Origin: Microbacterium proteolyticum
Lineage (GTDB): Bacteria; Actinomycetota; Actinomycetes; Actinomycetales; Microbacteriaceae
Assembly (NCBI RefSeq): GCF_029639405.1
Contig: NZ_CP121274.1
Location: forward strand, 1,240,001 to 1,304,000
Length of the DNA stretch: 64,000 nucleotides
Direction: 5' to 3'
Shown: in pieces, positions 1 to 8,736 of the stretch
Layout: each line of letters starts with the position of its first letter
Numbering within the stretch: position 1 is the stretch's first letter
Notes under the pieces: model-generated
The model's input: the letters and a program-made list of their open reading frames with translations, nothing else
What the model was told of the DNA's origin: nothing
Database searches by the model: none
Position numbers and translations under genes: made by a program

Positions 1-276
1 ATCGCCATCCGCGCGCGGACGGCATCCGAGCCCGAGGATGCCATGGACGAGGAGTCCCGCTCGGACGACGAGGACGTCACCACCGACTTCGTCGGCGACG
101 CGGTGTCGCCGATCCGGGTGCTGCACCAGGGCGACCTCTCGCAGCTGATCGACGACGCCCCGGTGGACCGTGTGGCGGTGGGCCGCGACCGGCCGCAGGG
201 CGACACCCGTCGCCCGGAGGGCTCCGCTTCCTCCGACGACGACACCCGCGACCCGGAAGACGGTGATCGCCCGTGA
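1..276 (+). CDS. mnhC: Mrp-type Na+/H+ antiporter subunit C, C-terminal part (partial at window start)
   Basis: The reading frame is open from base 1 and ends in TGA at 274-276, which overlaps the GTG start of the MrpD-like gene. Only the tail is present: a few residues that look like the end of a last membrane segment (IAIRA), then a long acidic, Asp/Glu-rich cytoplasmic extension. The assignment to MrpC/MnhC (a NuoK-like subunit) rests on its place directly before D, E, F and G in the standard Mrp order, not on the sequence itself. An acidic extension of this kind is common on actinobacterial MrpC proteins. The 5' end lies outside the window. Confidence 0.75.
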   Translation: MAIRARTASEPEDAMDEESRSDDEDVTTDFVGDAVSPIRVLHQGDLSQLIDDAPVDRVAVGRDRPQGDTRRPEGSASSDDDTRDPEDGDRP

Positions 277-1829
277 GCGCCCTGGTCCCCCTGCTCGTCG
301 GCATCCCCCTCTTCGGTGCCGCGATCAACCTCGTCTTCGGGCGGCGCAAGAAGACGCAGATCGTCGTGTCGGTCCTGTCGCTCGCGACCGTGCTCGTCCT
401 CGGCGCGATCCTGCTGGTCGCCGTCGACACGAACGGCCCGATCGCGGTGGCCATCGCGGGGTGGCAGATCCCGCTCGGCATCGTCCTGTACGTCGACGTG
501 CTCGCGGCACTCCTCGTGGTGGTCACGTCGATCGTGCTGCTCGCGGTCCTGCTCTTCTCGATCGGGCAGGGGGCCGCCGACAACGACGAGGACACCCCCG
601 TCTCGATCTTCTACCCGGCCTACCTGATCCTGGGCGCGGGCATCTTCAACGCCTTCATCGCCGGCGACCTGTTCAACCTCTACGTCGGCTTCGAGATCCT
701 GCTCGTCGCGTCGTACGTGCTGATCACGCTCGGCAGCACCGAGTCGCGCATCCGCACCGGCGTCGTCTACATCGTCGTGTCGCTGGTGTCGTCGATCCTG
801 TTCCTCGCCGCGATCGCGATGGTCTACGGCGCGCTCGGCACGGTCAACATGGTGCAGATCAGCGAGCGGATGGCCCAGCTCCCGCAGGACGTGCAGACGA
901 TCCTCCACCTCATGCTGCTGCTCGCGTTCGCGATCAAGGCGGCCGTCTTCCCGCTGTCGTTCTGGCTGCCCGACTCCTACCCGACCGCCCCCGCCCCCGT
1001 CACGGCGGTGTTCGCGGGCCTGCTGACCAAGGTCGGCGTCTACGCGATCATCCGCACCGAGACGCAGCTGTTCGTCGACAACGACCTGAACTTCCTGCTG
1101 ATGATGGTCGCGCTCGCAACGATGATCGTCGGCATCCTGGGAGCCGTCGCGCAGGCCGAGCTCAAGCGCATCCTGTCGTTCACGCTGGTCAGTCACATCG
1201 GCTACATGATCTTCGGGCTGGCGATCAACACCCCGCTCGCGGTGGGCGCGACGATCTACTACATCGTCCACCACATCATCGTGCAGACGACGCTGTTCCT
1301 CGCCGTGGGCCTCATCGAACGCCGCGCGGGCAGCACGTCGATCCTCAAGGTCAAGGGCCTCATGCGAGCGGCGCCGGTGCTGGCGGTGCTGTACTTCATC
1401 CCGGCGGTCAACCTGGGCGGACTCCCGCCGTTCTCGGGATTCATCGGCAAGTACGCGCTGTTCGACGCCGCCGCCCAGGTGGGCACGCCCGTGATGATGG
1501 TGCTGATCGTCGGCGGTATCGCGACCTCGATCCTCACGCTCTACGCCCTGATGCGCGCGTGGAACCTGTCGTTCTGGCGCGAGGAGAACGACTCCACCGA
1601 GACGCTCGAACGGATCGCCTACCTCGGCAACGCCCCGGCCGCGGCCATCTCGACCGAGCGCCGCACGATCCCCCGCATCATGACCGCCGCGACCGCCGGC
1701 ATGGTGGCCGTGACCGTCGCGCTGACCGTCTTCGCCGGCCCCCTTCTCGACGTCTGCCTGCGCGCGGGCGAGCGCATCACCGACGGCATCACGCTCGTGC
1801 AGCTGCAGGACCAGGAGGCGGAGCAGTGA
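273..1829 (+). CDS. mnhD: Mrp Na+/H+ antiporter subunit D
   Basis: This 518-residue multi-spanning membrane protein of the NuoM/MrpD proton-translocating family is a core subunit of the Mrp secondary antiporter, which exchanges cytoplasmic Na+ for external H+. The conserved membrane glutamate (about E141, in GFEILL) and the lysine at about K222, followed by the FPLSFWLPDSYPTAPAPV signature, are both present; in this family they are the main charged residues of the proton path. The length is normal. The GTG start overlaps the upstream stop by 4 bases and the stop overlaps MrpE in the same way, so the genes are translationally coupled in one operon. Confidence 0.95.
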   Translation: MSALVPLLVGIPLFGAAINLVFGRRKKTQIVVSVLSLATVLVLGAILLVAVDTNGPIAVAIAGWQIPLGIVLYVDVLAALLVVVTSIVLLAVLLFSIGQGAADNDEDTPVSIFYPAYLILGAGIFNAFIAGDLFNLYVGFEILLVASYVLITLGSTESRIRTGVVYIVVSLVSSILFLAAIAMVYGALGTVNMVQISERMAQLPQDVQTILHLMLLLAFAIKAAVFPLSFWLPDSYPTAPAPVTAVFAGLLTKVGVYAIIRTETQLFVDNDLNFLLMMVALATMIVGILGAVAQAELKRILSFTLVSHIGYMIFGLAINTPLAVGATIYYIVHHIIVQTTLFLAVGLIERRAGSTSILKVKGLMRAAPVLAVLYFIPAVNLGGLPPFSGFIGKYALFDAAAQVGTPVMMVLIVGGIATSILTLYALMRAWNLSFWREENDSTETLERIAYLGNAPAAAISTERRTIPRIMTAATAGMVAVTVALTVFAGPLLDVCLRAGERITDGITLVQLQDQEAEQ

Positions 1830-2440
1830 GCCCCTCGCGTCGTTCCCAGGTCGGCTTCTTCCTGCACCAGCTGCCCTTCTTCCTCGTCCTCGTCGCCCTG
1901 TGGATGCTGCTGTGGGGCCAGTTCACCTGGCTCGCCTTCCTGACCGGAGTCGGTGCGGCGATCTTCGTGACCCGCGTGTTCCGGCTGCCCCCGGTCGACC
2001 TGTCCGGGCGGTTGAACCTCTGGTACGGCCTGGTCTTCGTCGTGACGTTCTTCGCCGCCGTCGTGCGCGGCTCGCTCGTGGTGGCCTGGCAGGTCCTGGA
2101 CTTCCGGCGTCCGCCCGGCGCCGCGATCATCGCCGTCCCGCTCCGGGTCGACGACGACGTGATCATGGCGCACACGGCGGTCACGGCATCCCTCATCCCC
2201 GGTTCGCTCATCGTCGACGTCGACCGCGAGGGACGCACGCTGTTCCTCCACACCATCGGGGTGCGCAGCGATGAGGATGCCGAGCACCAGCGCCGCGTCG
2301 TGCTCGGCTGGGAAGCGCGGATCACGCGCGCCGTGGGGTCTCGCGCGCAGCTCGCCGACCTCCGGCGCCAGATCGCCGCGGCCGACGACCACGCCCACCT
2401 CGGTGCCGAGACGCCCCGTGACGGACGGACCCCGCTATGA
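1826..2440 (+). CDS. mnhE: Mrp Na+/H+ antiporter subunit E
   Basis: A 204-residue protein with hydrophobic segments at about residues 10-50 and 65-90 and a soluble C-terminal half containing the MrpE signature (MAHTAVTASLIPGSLIVDVD, about 113-132). MrpE is a small accessory subunit needed for assembly or full activity of the Mrp complex. The GTG start lies in a GTGA overlap with mnhD, and its stop overlaps the ATG of mnhF. The C-terminal tail (after about residue 180) is hydrophilic and variable. Confidence 0.93.
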   Translation: MSPSRRSQVGFFLHQLPFFLVLVALWMLLWGQFTWLAFLTGVGAAIFVTRVFRLPPVDLSGRLNLWYGLVFVVTFFAAVVRGSLVVAWQVLDFRRPPGAAIIAVPLRVDDDVIMAHTAVTASLIPGSLIVDVDREGRTLFLHTIGVRSDEDAEHQRRVVLGWEARITRAVGSRAQLADLRRQIAAADDHAHLGAETPRDGRTPL

Positions 2441-2703
2441 CCGCACTCGTCGTCGTCATCCTGATCGTCTTCGCCGTCGCCGCGGTGCTGGCGCTGATCC
2501 GGCTCGTCGTCGGCCCGTCGATCCTCGACCGCGCGGTCGCCGCCGACGTCCTGCTCACCGAGGTGGTGTGCATCCTCGGCGCCGACATGGTCATCAACCA
2601 CCACACCCGGTCACTGCCGGCGATGCTCATCATCGCCGCGGTCGGCGTCTTCGGGTCGATCGCCGTCGCGCGATTCGTCGCACGGAAGGAGAACCCCCGG
2701 TGA
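2437..2703 (+). CDS. mnhF: Mrp Na+/H+ antiporter subunit F
   Basis: An 88-residue protein with three predicted membrane helices and the typical MrpF order: N-terminal helix, the GPSILDRAVAADVL segment, then two more helices. It is a small membrane subunit of the Mrp complex. It starts with ATG in an ATGA overlap with mnhE and ends in a GTGA overlap with mnhG. Length and position match the family. Confidence 0.93.
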   Translation: MTALVVVILIVFAVAAVLALIRLVVGPSILDRAVAADVLLTEVVCILGADMVINHHTRSLPAMLIIAAVGVFGSIAVARFVARKENPR

Positions 2704-3080
2704 CCCTGGAGTCGGTCCTCGACGTCGTCGCGCTCGTGCTCGTGCTGATCGGTGCGGTGCTGTGTCTCACGGCGACCATCGGGTTGCTGAGGTGGCCCGA
2801 CGTCCCCTCGCGCCTGCACGCGGCGACCAAGCCGCAGGTGCTCGGCGTGCTGCTCGTCGTCACGGCGGTCGTGCTGTCGGTGCGCACGTGGGAGGCGCTG
2901 GCCTTCGGCATCCCGATCGTCCTCATCCAGTTCGCCACGGCGCCCCTCGCCGCGCACATGGTCGGCCGCGCCGCGTACCGCAACCGCACGATGGACGAGC
3001 AGGGCCTCTACGTCGACGACCTGCAGCACCGCACCGAGGAGGGCGGCTCGATCGCCGCACCCTCGCGTCCCGAGAGCTGA
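2700..3080 (+). CDS. mnhG: Mrp Na+/H+ antiporter subunit G
   Basis: A 126-residue protein with three membrane helices and the MrpG signature GLLRWPDVPSRLHAATKPQ (about residues 28-46). It is the last structural gene of the operon. The GTG start is chosen because it overlaps the mnhF stop. The C-terminal 30 residues are polar and acidic. A short GC-rich hairpin follows the stop codon. Confidence 0.93.
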   Translation: MTLESVLDVVALVLVLIGAVLCLTATIGLLRWPDVPSRLHAATKPQVLGVLLVVTAVVLSVRTWEALAFGIPIVLIQFATAPLAAHMVGRAAYRNRTMDEQGLYVDDLQHRTEEGGSIAAPSRPES

Positions 3081-3103
3081 GCGCGGCGCCGGGGTCGGCA
3101 GGG

Positions 3104-3121
3104 CACCGCGGCTGCGCGGTG
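3104..3121 (+). terminator. candidate terminator hairpin of the mrp operon
   Basis: A perfect 7-bp GC-rich stem (CACCGCG / CGCGGTG) with a 4-base loop lies 24 bases after the mnhG stop. No U-run follows, so it could act as an imperfect intrinsic terminator or just as a 3' stabiliser. Confidence 0.4.
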
Positions 3122-3172
3122 GTTGCGCTGCGCCGCGATCGCGCTCCCGCACGCGGGCTCGCCGCCCCACGC

Positions 3173-3235
3173 ATAAACACTTCTCGCTCGCATAAACGCG
3201 ATGAGAGAGCGTTTATGCGAGCGAGAAGTGTTTAT
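3173..3235. repeat. perfect 27-bp inverted repeat between convergent genes
   Basis: Two 27-base arms (3173-3199 and 3209-3235) are exact reverse complements around a 9-base spacer. Each arm holds two copies of the word ATAAAC. The element is much more AT-rich than its surroundings and lies between the convergent mnhG and DHA2 transporter genes. It could be a bidirectional transcription stop or a protein-binding or recombination element. No ORF explains it. Confidence 0.85.
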
Positions 3236-3303
3236 CGAGCGGATGCCACGGCTCGATGCATCGGCCCGGGCGGCGCTGCGATGGCGCCGACCCGGGCCGC
3301 GCG

Positions 3304-5313
3304 TCAGCCGAGGGCGACCGGCTCGGGGTGGCGCTCGGCGTCGGCCGACTCCTGCAGCGCCGACTTCGCGCGCAGCGGGGGCGTCCGGAAGAACAGCGTC
3401 AGCACGAAGGCGATGAGCGCCACCCCCATCGCGACCCAGTACACCGCGACGGTCGACTGGTTGAACGACACCAGCAGCGGCTTGGTGAGTCGCGGGTCGG
3501 CGCCGTTGAGGAACGACGTGTCATCCATGGTGCTGCTGTCGAACGACGACTCCGACGACCCCGACATGTTGTCGATGATCTGCGGGACGGCCTGGTCGAC
3601 GAAGGCGCGTCGCGCGGTGGCGTCCGAGAAGTCGAGCGTCACGGTGCCGTCCGCGGCGACCTCCGCGACGGGGAGCTGCTGCTGGATCGCGGCGGCCGCC
3701 TGCTGGATCGCCTGTTCCTGCGCGGCCGCGGTCACCTGCGCCTGCGCGGCGGCGGGGATCGTCCCTGCGGCGACCTGCTGCGCGACGGCGTCCGCGGCGG
3801 CGGTCTTGGCCTGCTCCACGCCCTGCTGCGCGCCGGTCAGTGCACCGTCGGTGAGCTTCTCGACGAACGGGTCGTAGACCTTCGACATGATGCCCGCGTT
3901 GGCCGGCGCGCTCGCGACGGTCGGGTCGAGGGCGGCATCCAACGCATCGGTCAGCGTGCCCTGGTCGCGGAAGTTCGTCTGCAGGTTCAGCGGCACGAGC
4001 GCGAACAGGAGCGACAGGAGCACGGCGGTGCCCAACGTTCCACCGATCTGACGGAAGAACGTGGAACCCGAGGTGGCCACGCCGATGTCGCGCGGGCCGA
4101 CGGAGTTCTGCGAGGCGATCGTGAGCGTCTGCATCAGCTGACCGAGGCCGAGGCCGATGAGGAGCATCGCTCCGGCGATCTGCCAGTACGACGTGTCGTA
4201 CCGGATGAACGTCAGCGTGAAGAAGCCGAGCGCCATGAAGGCGGTGCCGATCGTGGGAAAGATCCGGTAGTGCCCGGTGCGCGAGATGATCTGGCCGCTC
4301 ACGATCGACGAGATCATGAGGCCGAGGATCATCGGCAGCAACTGGATGCCGCTCTCGGTCGGGCTCGAGCCGAGCACGAGCTGCAGGTACAGCGGCAGGG
4401 TCAGCATGGCGCCGAACATCGCAAAGCCGACGAAGACTCCGATGATCGTCGCCATCGAGAACGTGGAGGAGCGGAAGAGCTTCAGCGGGATGAGCGCGTC
4501 GTCCTTCATGCCGCGCTCGATCAGGATGAACGCCAGGATGCCGAGGGCCCCGACGACGTAGCAGGCGATCGAGATGGGCGAGGTCCAGCCCCACTCGCGG
4601 CCCTGCTCGGCGACGAGCAGCAGGGGGACCAGCGCGATGATGACCGCCATCGCACCGAACCAGTCGATGCGCACGGCCCCGTGCGGGTGGCGGGGGATGT
4701 GCAGGAACCGCAGCACGATCGCGAGGGCGACGAGTCCGATCGGCACGTTGATGAGGAACACCCAGCGCCATCCGGCGAGGAAGAGGATCTCGGGCGCTCC
4801 GGCAAACAGGCCGCCGACCAGCGGTCCGATGACCGAGGAGATGCCGAAGACGGCGAGGAAGTAGCCCTGGTACTTGGCGCGTTCGCGGGGAGCGAGGATG
4901 TCGCCCATGATCGCGAGCGGCATCGACATGAGGCCACCGGCGCCGAGTCCCTGGATGGCGCGGAAGGCCGAGAGCTCGATCATCGACGTGGAGAAGCTCG
5001 CCGCGATCGACCCGACGATGAAGATCGCGATGGCGATGATGAAGAGCGGGCGGCGGCCGAAGATGTCGGAGAGCTTGCCGTAGATCGGCGTCGCGATCGT
5101 GGACACGATCAGGTAGGCGGTGGTCACCCACGCCTGCTGGCTGAGACCGTTCAGGTCGTCGCCGATCGTGCGGATCGCGGTTCCCACGACGGTCTGGTCG
5201 AGCGCGGACAGGAACATGCCCGCCATGAGCCCGAAGATGACGAACAGGATCTGGCGGTGAGTCATCACCGGGGTGCTTCGGGTGGTCGGGGTCGACACGG
5301 CAGCAGTGGTCAC
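3304..5313 (-). CDS. MFS transporter, DHA2 (14-helix) family, putative drug exporter
   Basis: A 669-residue proton-driven exporter of the DHA2 branch. Visible family motifs are SALDQTVVGTAI in helix 1 (motif D1), GKLSDIFGRRPLF in the helix 2-3 loop (motif A) and GPLVGG (motif C). The GTG at 5313 is chosen because GAGGAAAC (a Shine-Dalgarno site) precedes it and the upstream in-frame residues are Arg/Pro-rich non-conserved sequence. An unusual feature is a segment of about 170 residues (about 441-612), rich in Ala and Gln, inserted before the last membrane helix; DHA2 proteins are usually about 500 residues. No regulator gene adjoins it, but a palindrome lies upstream. The substrate cannot be told from the sequence. 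Confidence 0.9.
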   Translation of the reverse strand: MTTAAVSTPTTRSTPVMTHRQILFVIFGLMAGMFLSALDQTVVGTAIRTIGDDLNGLSQQAWVTTAYLIVSTIATPIYGKLSDIFGRRPLFIIAIAIFIVGSIAASFSTSMIELSAFRAIQGLGAGGLMSMPLAIMGDILAPRERAKYQGYFLAVFGISSVIGPLVGGLFAGAPEILFLAGWRWVFLINVPIGLVALAIVLRFLHIPRHPHGAVRIDWFGAMAVIIALVPLLLVAEQGREWGWTSPISIACYVVGALGILAFILIERGMKDDALIPLKLFRSSTFSMATIIGVFVGFAMFGAMLTLPLYLQLVLGSSPTESGIQLLPMILGLMISSIVSGQIISRTGHYRIFPTIGTAFMALGFFTLTFIRYDTSYWQIAGAMLLIGLGLGQLMQTLTIASQNSVGPRDIGVATSGSTFFRQIGGTLGTAVLLSLLFALVPLNLQTNFRDQGTLTDALDAALDPTVASAPANAGIMSKVYDPFVEKLTDGALTGAQQGVEQAKTAAADAVAQQVAAGTIPAAAQAQVTAAAQEQAIQQAAAAIQQQLPVAEVAADGTVTLDFSDATARRAFVDQAVPQIIDNMSGSSESSFDSSTMDDTSFLNGADPRLTKPLLVSFNQSTVAVYWVAMGVALIAFVLTLFFRTPPLRAKSALQESADAERHPEPVALG

Positions 5314-5414
5314 GTTTCCTCGGAAGGGCGAAGGGGGCCGACAGGAAGGCCGCGCGAGAGGGCGGGCGCGGCTCGGGCGGGGCCGGAGGAGGGAGGCCGC
5401 CGGCGCCGAAAAGA

Positions 5415-5432
5415 AGTTGTGTTTTGTCAACT
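5415..5432 (-). promoter_or_regulatory. candidate operator upstream of the DHA2 exporter
   Basis: AGTTG, an 8-base spacer and CAACT form a dyad in an AT-rich patch about 100 bases upstream of the exporter start. On the minus strand it includes TTGACA. I see no good -10 box at the proper distance, so I call it a possible repressor site rather than a promoter. Confidence 0.35.
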
Positions 5433-5474
5433 ATAAGGGCGTCGAGGCGCTGCGCATTCCCGTTCGCCCCGAGT

Positions 5475-6017
5475 TCAGATGTCGGCTTCCCGCGCGTCGC
5501 TCGCCGCCTGGGGCGAGGCCGCGCCCTCGGCCGGCTCGGGTGTCTCGGGGCGGGCTTCGAGTTCGCCCGTCTCCCGCTCTTCGCGCCGACCCTCGGCGAG
5601 GAAGGCGAGACGGTTGAGGCATTCGTGGTTGCGGAGCACCAGCAGAGGGCGCCACAGGATGCCGGGGAGCACCGCCGGCAGCCCCGACACGGGCTCCTCC
5701 GCGATGGTGACGGCGATGCCGTCCCCGTGCGGGCGCACGTCGAACCGGATGACTCCGCGGCCCAGCAGCCCGGCCCTGGGGCGCAGGCGGACCCGCCGCG
5801 GCGGGTCCCACTCGACCATCTCGGTGGTGTCGTGGATCATCACGGGCCAGACGCCGAGCGAGTGGTGGATGCGCGCGCCCTCCTGCGGCCATTCCGGGTC
5901 GACGTCGCGCATGCGCGCCGCCCCCACGACCCACACCGGGTACAGCCAGCCGTCCGCGAGCACGGCGAACAGGTCGTCGGGGGTGCAGCGCATCAGGCGG
6001 GTGTTGCGGGCGGCCAT
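5475..6017 (-). CDS. SRPBCC (START-like fold) family protein
   Basis: A 180-residue soluble protein that resembles the polyketide cyclase/dehydrase group of the SRPBCC superfamily. It opens with an N-terminal strand and helix (RCTPDDLFAVLADGWLYPVWV), followed by strands with TEMVEWDPPRRVRLRPR and a C-terminal helix rich in Leu and Arg. Such proteins bind hydrophobic ligands in a deep cavity; the ligand here is unknown. The last 40 residues are Glu/Ala/Pro-rich and probably disordered. The ATG at 6017 has GGAGGG upstream on the minus strand. It is not tightly linked to either neighbour. Confidence 0.7.
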   Translation of the reverse strand: MAARNTRLMRCTPDDLFAVLADGWLYPVWVVGAARMRDVDPEWPQEGARIHHSLGVWPVMIHDTTEMVEWDPPRRVRLRPRAGLLGRGVIRFDVRPHGDGIAVTIAEEPVSGLPAVLPGILWRPLLVLRNHECLNRLAFLAEGRREERETGELEARPETPEPAEGAASPQAASDAREADI

Positions 6018-6140
6018 GGCATCCCTCCGTGATCGTCGTGTCCCGACCCTATGTCGCGGCCACCCCTCGGCGCACGGTCTTGACGGCGCGTGCGCAGCCG
6101 CGTGCGCGACGGCACCGCGAGGCCGCGTACGTGACGGCAC

Positions 6141-6207
6141 CGAAAAACGGTATCGGCGGTGGGAAACGACGGGACGTGCCGTTTCCCACCGCCGACGCCG
6201 TTTCTCG
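6141..6207. repeat. 28-bp imperfect inverted repeat
   Basis: Arms 6141-6168 and 6180-6207 pair at 25 of 28 positions around an 11-base loop. The element lies just after the YhgE gene stop and upstream of the SRPBCC gene, both on the minus strand, so it could terminate the YhgE operon. Its sequence is unrelated to the 3173 repeat. Confidence 0.8.
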
Positions 6208-6229
6208 CGAAAGCCGCCGAGTGCGGGAC

Positions 6230-8125
6230 TCAGCCGATCAGGCTGGGCTGGAGGTCGCGGAGCGTGCGGTGGTGCGTCATGCGCGTCACGCCGATCGCCG
6301 CGAGCAGCACGCCCCCGACCATCCACGCGCCGAGCACGAGCAGGTCGGGACCGACGCGGCCGATGTCGCCTCCGTACATCACCTGGCGCATGGCATCCAC
6401 GACGTACCCCATGGGCAGCACGTGGTGCAGGGCGGCGAGCGGGCCGGGCAGGGTCTGCCACGGGAACGTGCCTCCGGCCGTCACGAGCTGCAGCACCATG
6501 AGCACGAGCCCCAGGAACTGACCCACGGATCCGAGCCACACGTTCAGGGCGAGCACGATCGCCGCGTACGTCGCCGAGGCGAACAGCAGGATGCCGAGCG
6601 CCGCCCACGGGTTCGCGAACGAGAACTGCAGCGCGACGGCGAGGACGGTGAACAGGCCCACCATCTGCACCGCGCCGAGACCGGCCGGGGTGAGCCATCC
6701 CGCCAGCGTCACGCGGAAGGGCGAGCGCAGCGCCGTCACCGCGCGCTTGGAGACGGGCTTCACGATGAGGAACAGGGCGTAGATGCCGATCCAGCCGGCG
6801 AGGGCGGCGAAGAACGGGGCGAGACCGGCGCCGTAGTTCTGGGCCTTCGTGACGGCGCTCGTGCCGACCGCGACGGGGTCGCTGATGGCGGCGGCCTGGG
6901 CCTGCCGCGTGGCGTCGTCGGAGTCGGGGATCTGCGCGACGCCCTCGGCCAGGCCGTCCCGAAGCTGCGTGGCCCCGTCGGCGAGCTGGCCGATTCCGCT
7001 GTCGAGCTGGCTCGCGCCGTCGCGCAGCTGAGCGGCGCCGGAGGCCGCGCTGCTCGCACCGTCGGCGAGGGCGGACGCTCCGTCGGCCGCGGTGGAGGCT
7101 CCGGATGCCACCTGGGCACTGCCCGCGGCGACCTGCCGCGCCCCGTCGTCGAGGGTGTTGATCTGCTGGACGGTCTCCTGCACGCGGGTGTTCGCGGCCT
7201 CGAGACGGTCGCCGACCGGATCGAGGCGGGAGAGGATCTCATCGATGCGCTGCTGATCGAGTCCGGCGTCGGCGAGGGCCTTCGCGATGTCGGCGCGCGC
7301 CTGCGGCAACTGGGCGGCCGCGTCGCCGGCGATCGTCCCCACCTGGCGGGCGGCCGCGTCGATCCGGTCGACACCGCCCGCGACCTGCTGCGCACCGTCG
7401 GCGACCTGCGCCGAGCCGTCGCGGAGCTGCGCGGTACCGTCGCGGAGCTGCGCCGCACCGTCCGAGAGCTGGGCGGTCCCGTCGGCGAGCTGCGTCGAGC
7501 CGGAGACGAGCTGGGCGGAGCCGTCCTTGGCTGTCGCGAGACCGTCGACGAGCTGGGTCGCCCCGGTGGTGGCATCCACGAGCTTGACGCGGATCGTGTG
7601 AAGGGCGTCGAGCAGGGTCCCGCTGGCTTCGTCGATCACCTTCTGCGCGACGGAGGTCTGGATGCGGGCGACCGCCTGCGTCCCGATCGTGGAGGCGAGG
7701 TAGTTGTTGGCGTCGTTGGTGCGCAGCTCGATGTCGGCCTGCCGGGGCGTGTCGGTCGACAGCGAGGCCACGGCATCCGTGAAGTCGGTCGGCAGGGTCA
7801 CGATGAAGTCGAAGTCGCCCGTCTGCAGGCCCGCGTCGGCCTGGTCGGACGACACGCGGTGCCACTCGAACGTGCCGTCGTCGAGCAGCTGCTCGGCCGC
7901 TTCGTCGCCGAGGTTGCGCTGCTCGCCGTTGACCTCCCCGCCCTGGTCGTCGACCACGAGAGCCACCGGCACGTTCGAGAGGTTGCCGTAGGGGTCCTGG
8001 TTCGCCCACAGGTACAGGCCGCCGTAGAGGATCGGCACGGCCAGGAGCGCCACGAGCGCGATCACCGACATGCGCGTCGACGTGAGGCGGCGCAGTTCCG
8101 CCGCGATCATCTGGGGGATCTTCAC
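6230..8125 (-). CDS. YhgE/Pip-family membrane protein
   Basis: A 631-residue protein with one N-terminal membrane helix (about 17-40), a large extracytoplasmic region, and about five helices in the last 200 residues, which is the layout of YhgE/Pip (phage infection protein) and ABC-2-type permease-like proteins. Residues about 175-415 carry many imperfect heptads of the type AQLxDGA, predicted to form a long helical stalk. The GTG at 8125 is chosen for AAGGAGG 8 bases upstream. The start overlaps the stop of the ABC-like gene by 4 bases, and a TetR gene precedes that, so this is the last gene of a three-gene operon. A role in export of an unknown substrate is inferred from the family only. 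Confidence 0.85.
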   Translation of the reverse strand: MKIPQMIAAELRRLTSTRMSVIALVALLAVPILYGGLYLWANQDPYGNLSNVPVALVVDDQGGEVNGEQRNLGDEAAEQLLDDGTFEWHRVSSDQADAGLQTGDFDFIVTLPTDFTDAVASLSTDTPRQADIELRTNDANNYLASTIGTQAVARIQTSVAQKVIDEASGTLLDALHTIRVKLVDATTGATQLVDGLATAKDGSAQLVSGSTQLADGTAQLSDGAAQLRDGTAQLRDGSAQVADGAQQVAGGVDRIDAAARQVGTIAGDAAAQLPQARADIAKALADAGLDQQRIDEILSRLDPVGDRLEAANTRVQETVQQINTLDDGARQVAAGSAQVASGASTAADGASALADGASSAASGAAQLRDGASQLDSGIGQLADGATQLRDGLAEGVAQIPDSDDATRQAQAAAISDPVAVGTSAVTKAQNYGAGLAPFFAALAGWIGIYALFLIVKPVSKRAVTALRSPFRVTLAGWLTPAGLGAVQMVGLFTVLAVALQFSFANPWAALGILLFASATYAAIVLALNVWLGSVGQFLGLVLMVLQLVTAGGTFPWQTLPGPLAALHHVLPMGYVVDAMRQVMYGGDIGRVGPDLLVLGAWMVGGVLLAAIGVTRMTHHRTLRDLQPSLIG

Positions 8126-8736
8126 CGGGCGTCCTCCTTCTCGGTGTCGACGGTCTCGAGCGCCGTGCGCGAGGCGTGCCCCGCGATCACGAGGACGGCG
8201 TACCCGCGCTCGGCGAACTCCTGGGCGATGCGCCACCAGGCCGCGGGCTCGCCGCCGTGCCGGTCGGGCGCGACGAGCACGAGGCCTTCGACGTCCTTCC
8301 GCAGGGCTGCGAGCTCCAGCAGCAGCCGGATCCGCGCGGATGCATCGACGTTGCCGATCGGCAGGGCTGCCAACGAGTCGAGCCCGAGCCCTTCGAGCCA
8401 CCGCTGCGCGGCGAAGGGCGTGGGCGCCTGACCCGCGAACATCAGCTCTTCCGCGACGACACCGGTGACGGTGACGTTGGACTCCGGCTCCGACACGACG
8501 GGGGCGTCGACGAGGGCGACACGGCGGCGGATGGCCCCGGCATCCACGCGTCCGTCGATCGTGACGGATCCGCTGTCGATCTTCATGCGACCGGATGCCA
8601 CGAGCCCGAGCACCGTGGGGCGCTGCTCGGTCTCGGCGACGGCGAGGGTCGCCCGCCCGGTCTCGTACGAGGTGGAGGTCTCGGGGAGGGCGCGCTGCGC
8701 CCGTCCTTTCGCGACCGCGTCGAGCACGATCTTCAT
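8122..8736 (-). CDS. degenerate ABC ATPase-like protein without Walker motifs
   Basis: A 204-residue protein with the outline of an ABC nucleotide-binding domain: an A-loop-like N-terminus, TGRATLAVAETEQRPTVLGL leading to a position where a P-loop should be, SGSVTIDGRVD after it, and a Walker B-like strand LVLVAPD (152-158). The key residues are missing. The P-loop reads LGLVASGRM (no GxxGxGKS/T), the signature is DASAR instead of LSGGQ, and Walker B ends APD instead of DEP. It overlaps both the TetR stop (ATGA) and the YhgE start (GTGA), so it is made together with YhgE. It probably partners the membrane protein without hydrolysing ATP; that is inference. Confidence 0.7.
   Translation of the reverse strand: MKIVLDAVAKGRAQRALPETSTSYETGRATLAVAETEQRPTVLGLVASGRMKIDSGSVTIDGRVDAGAIRRRVALVDAPVVSEPESNVTVTGVVAEELMFAGQAPTPFAAQRWLEGLGLDSLAALPIGNVDASARIRLLLELAALRKDVEGLVLVAPDRHGGEPAAWWRIAQEFAERGYAVLVIAGHASRTALETVDTEKEDAR

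Noticed and set aside
3256..5436. Plus-strand frame of 726 codons opposite the DHA2 exporter
   Set aside because: Glu/Arg/Asp-rich shadow of membrane-helix codons on the other strand.
5475..6698. Longer version of the SRPBCC gene starting at 6698
   Set aside because: The upstream part is Arg/Pro-rich, overlaps the end of YhgE and crosses the 6141 hairpin; the ATG at 6017 has a good ribosome site.
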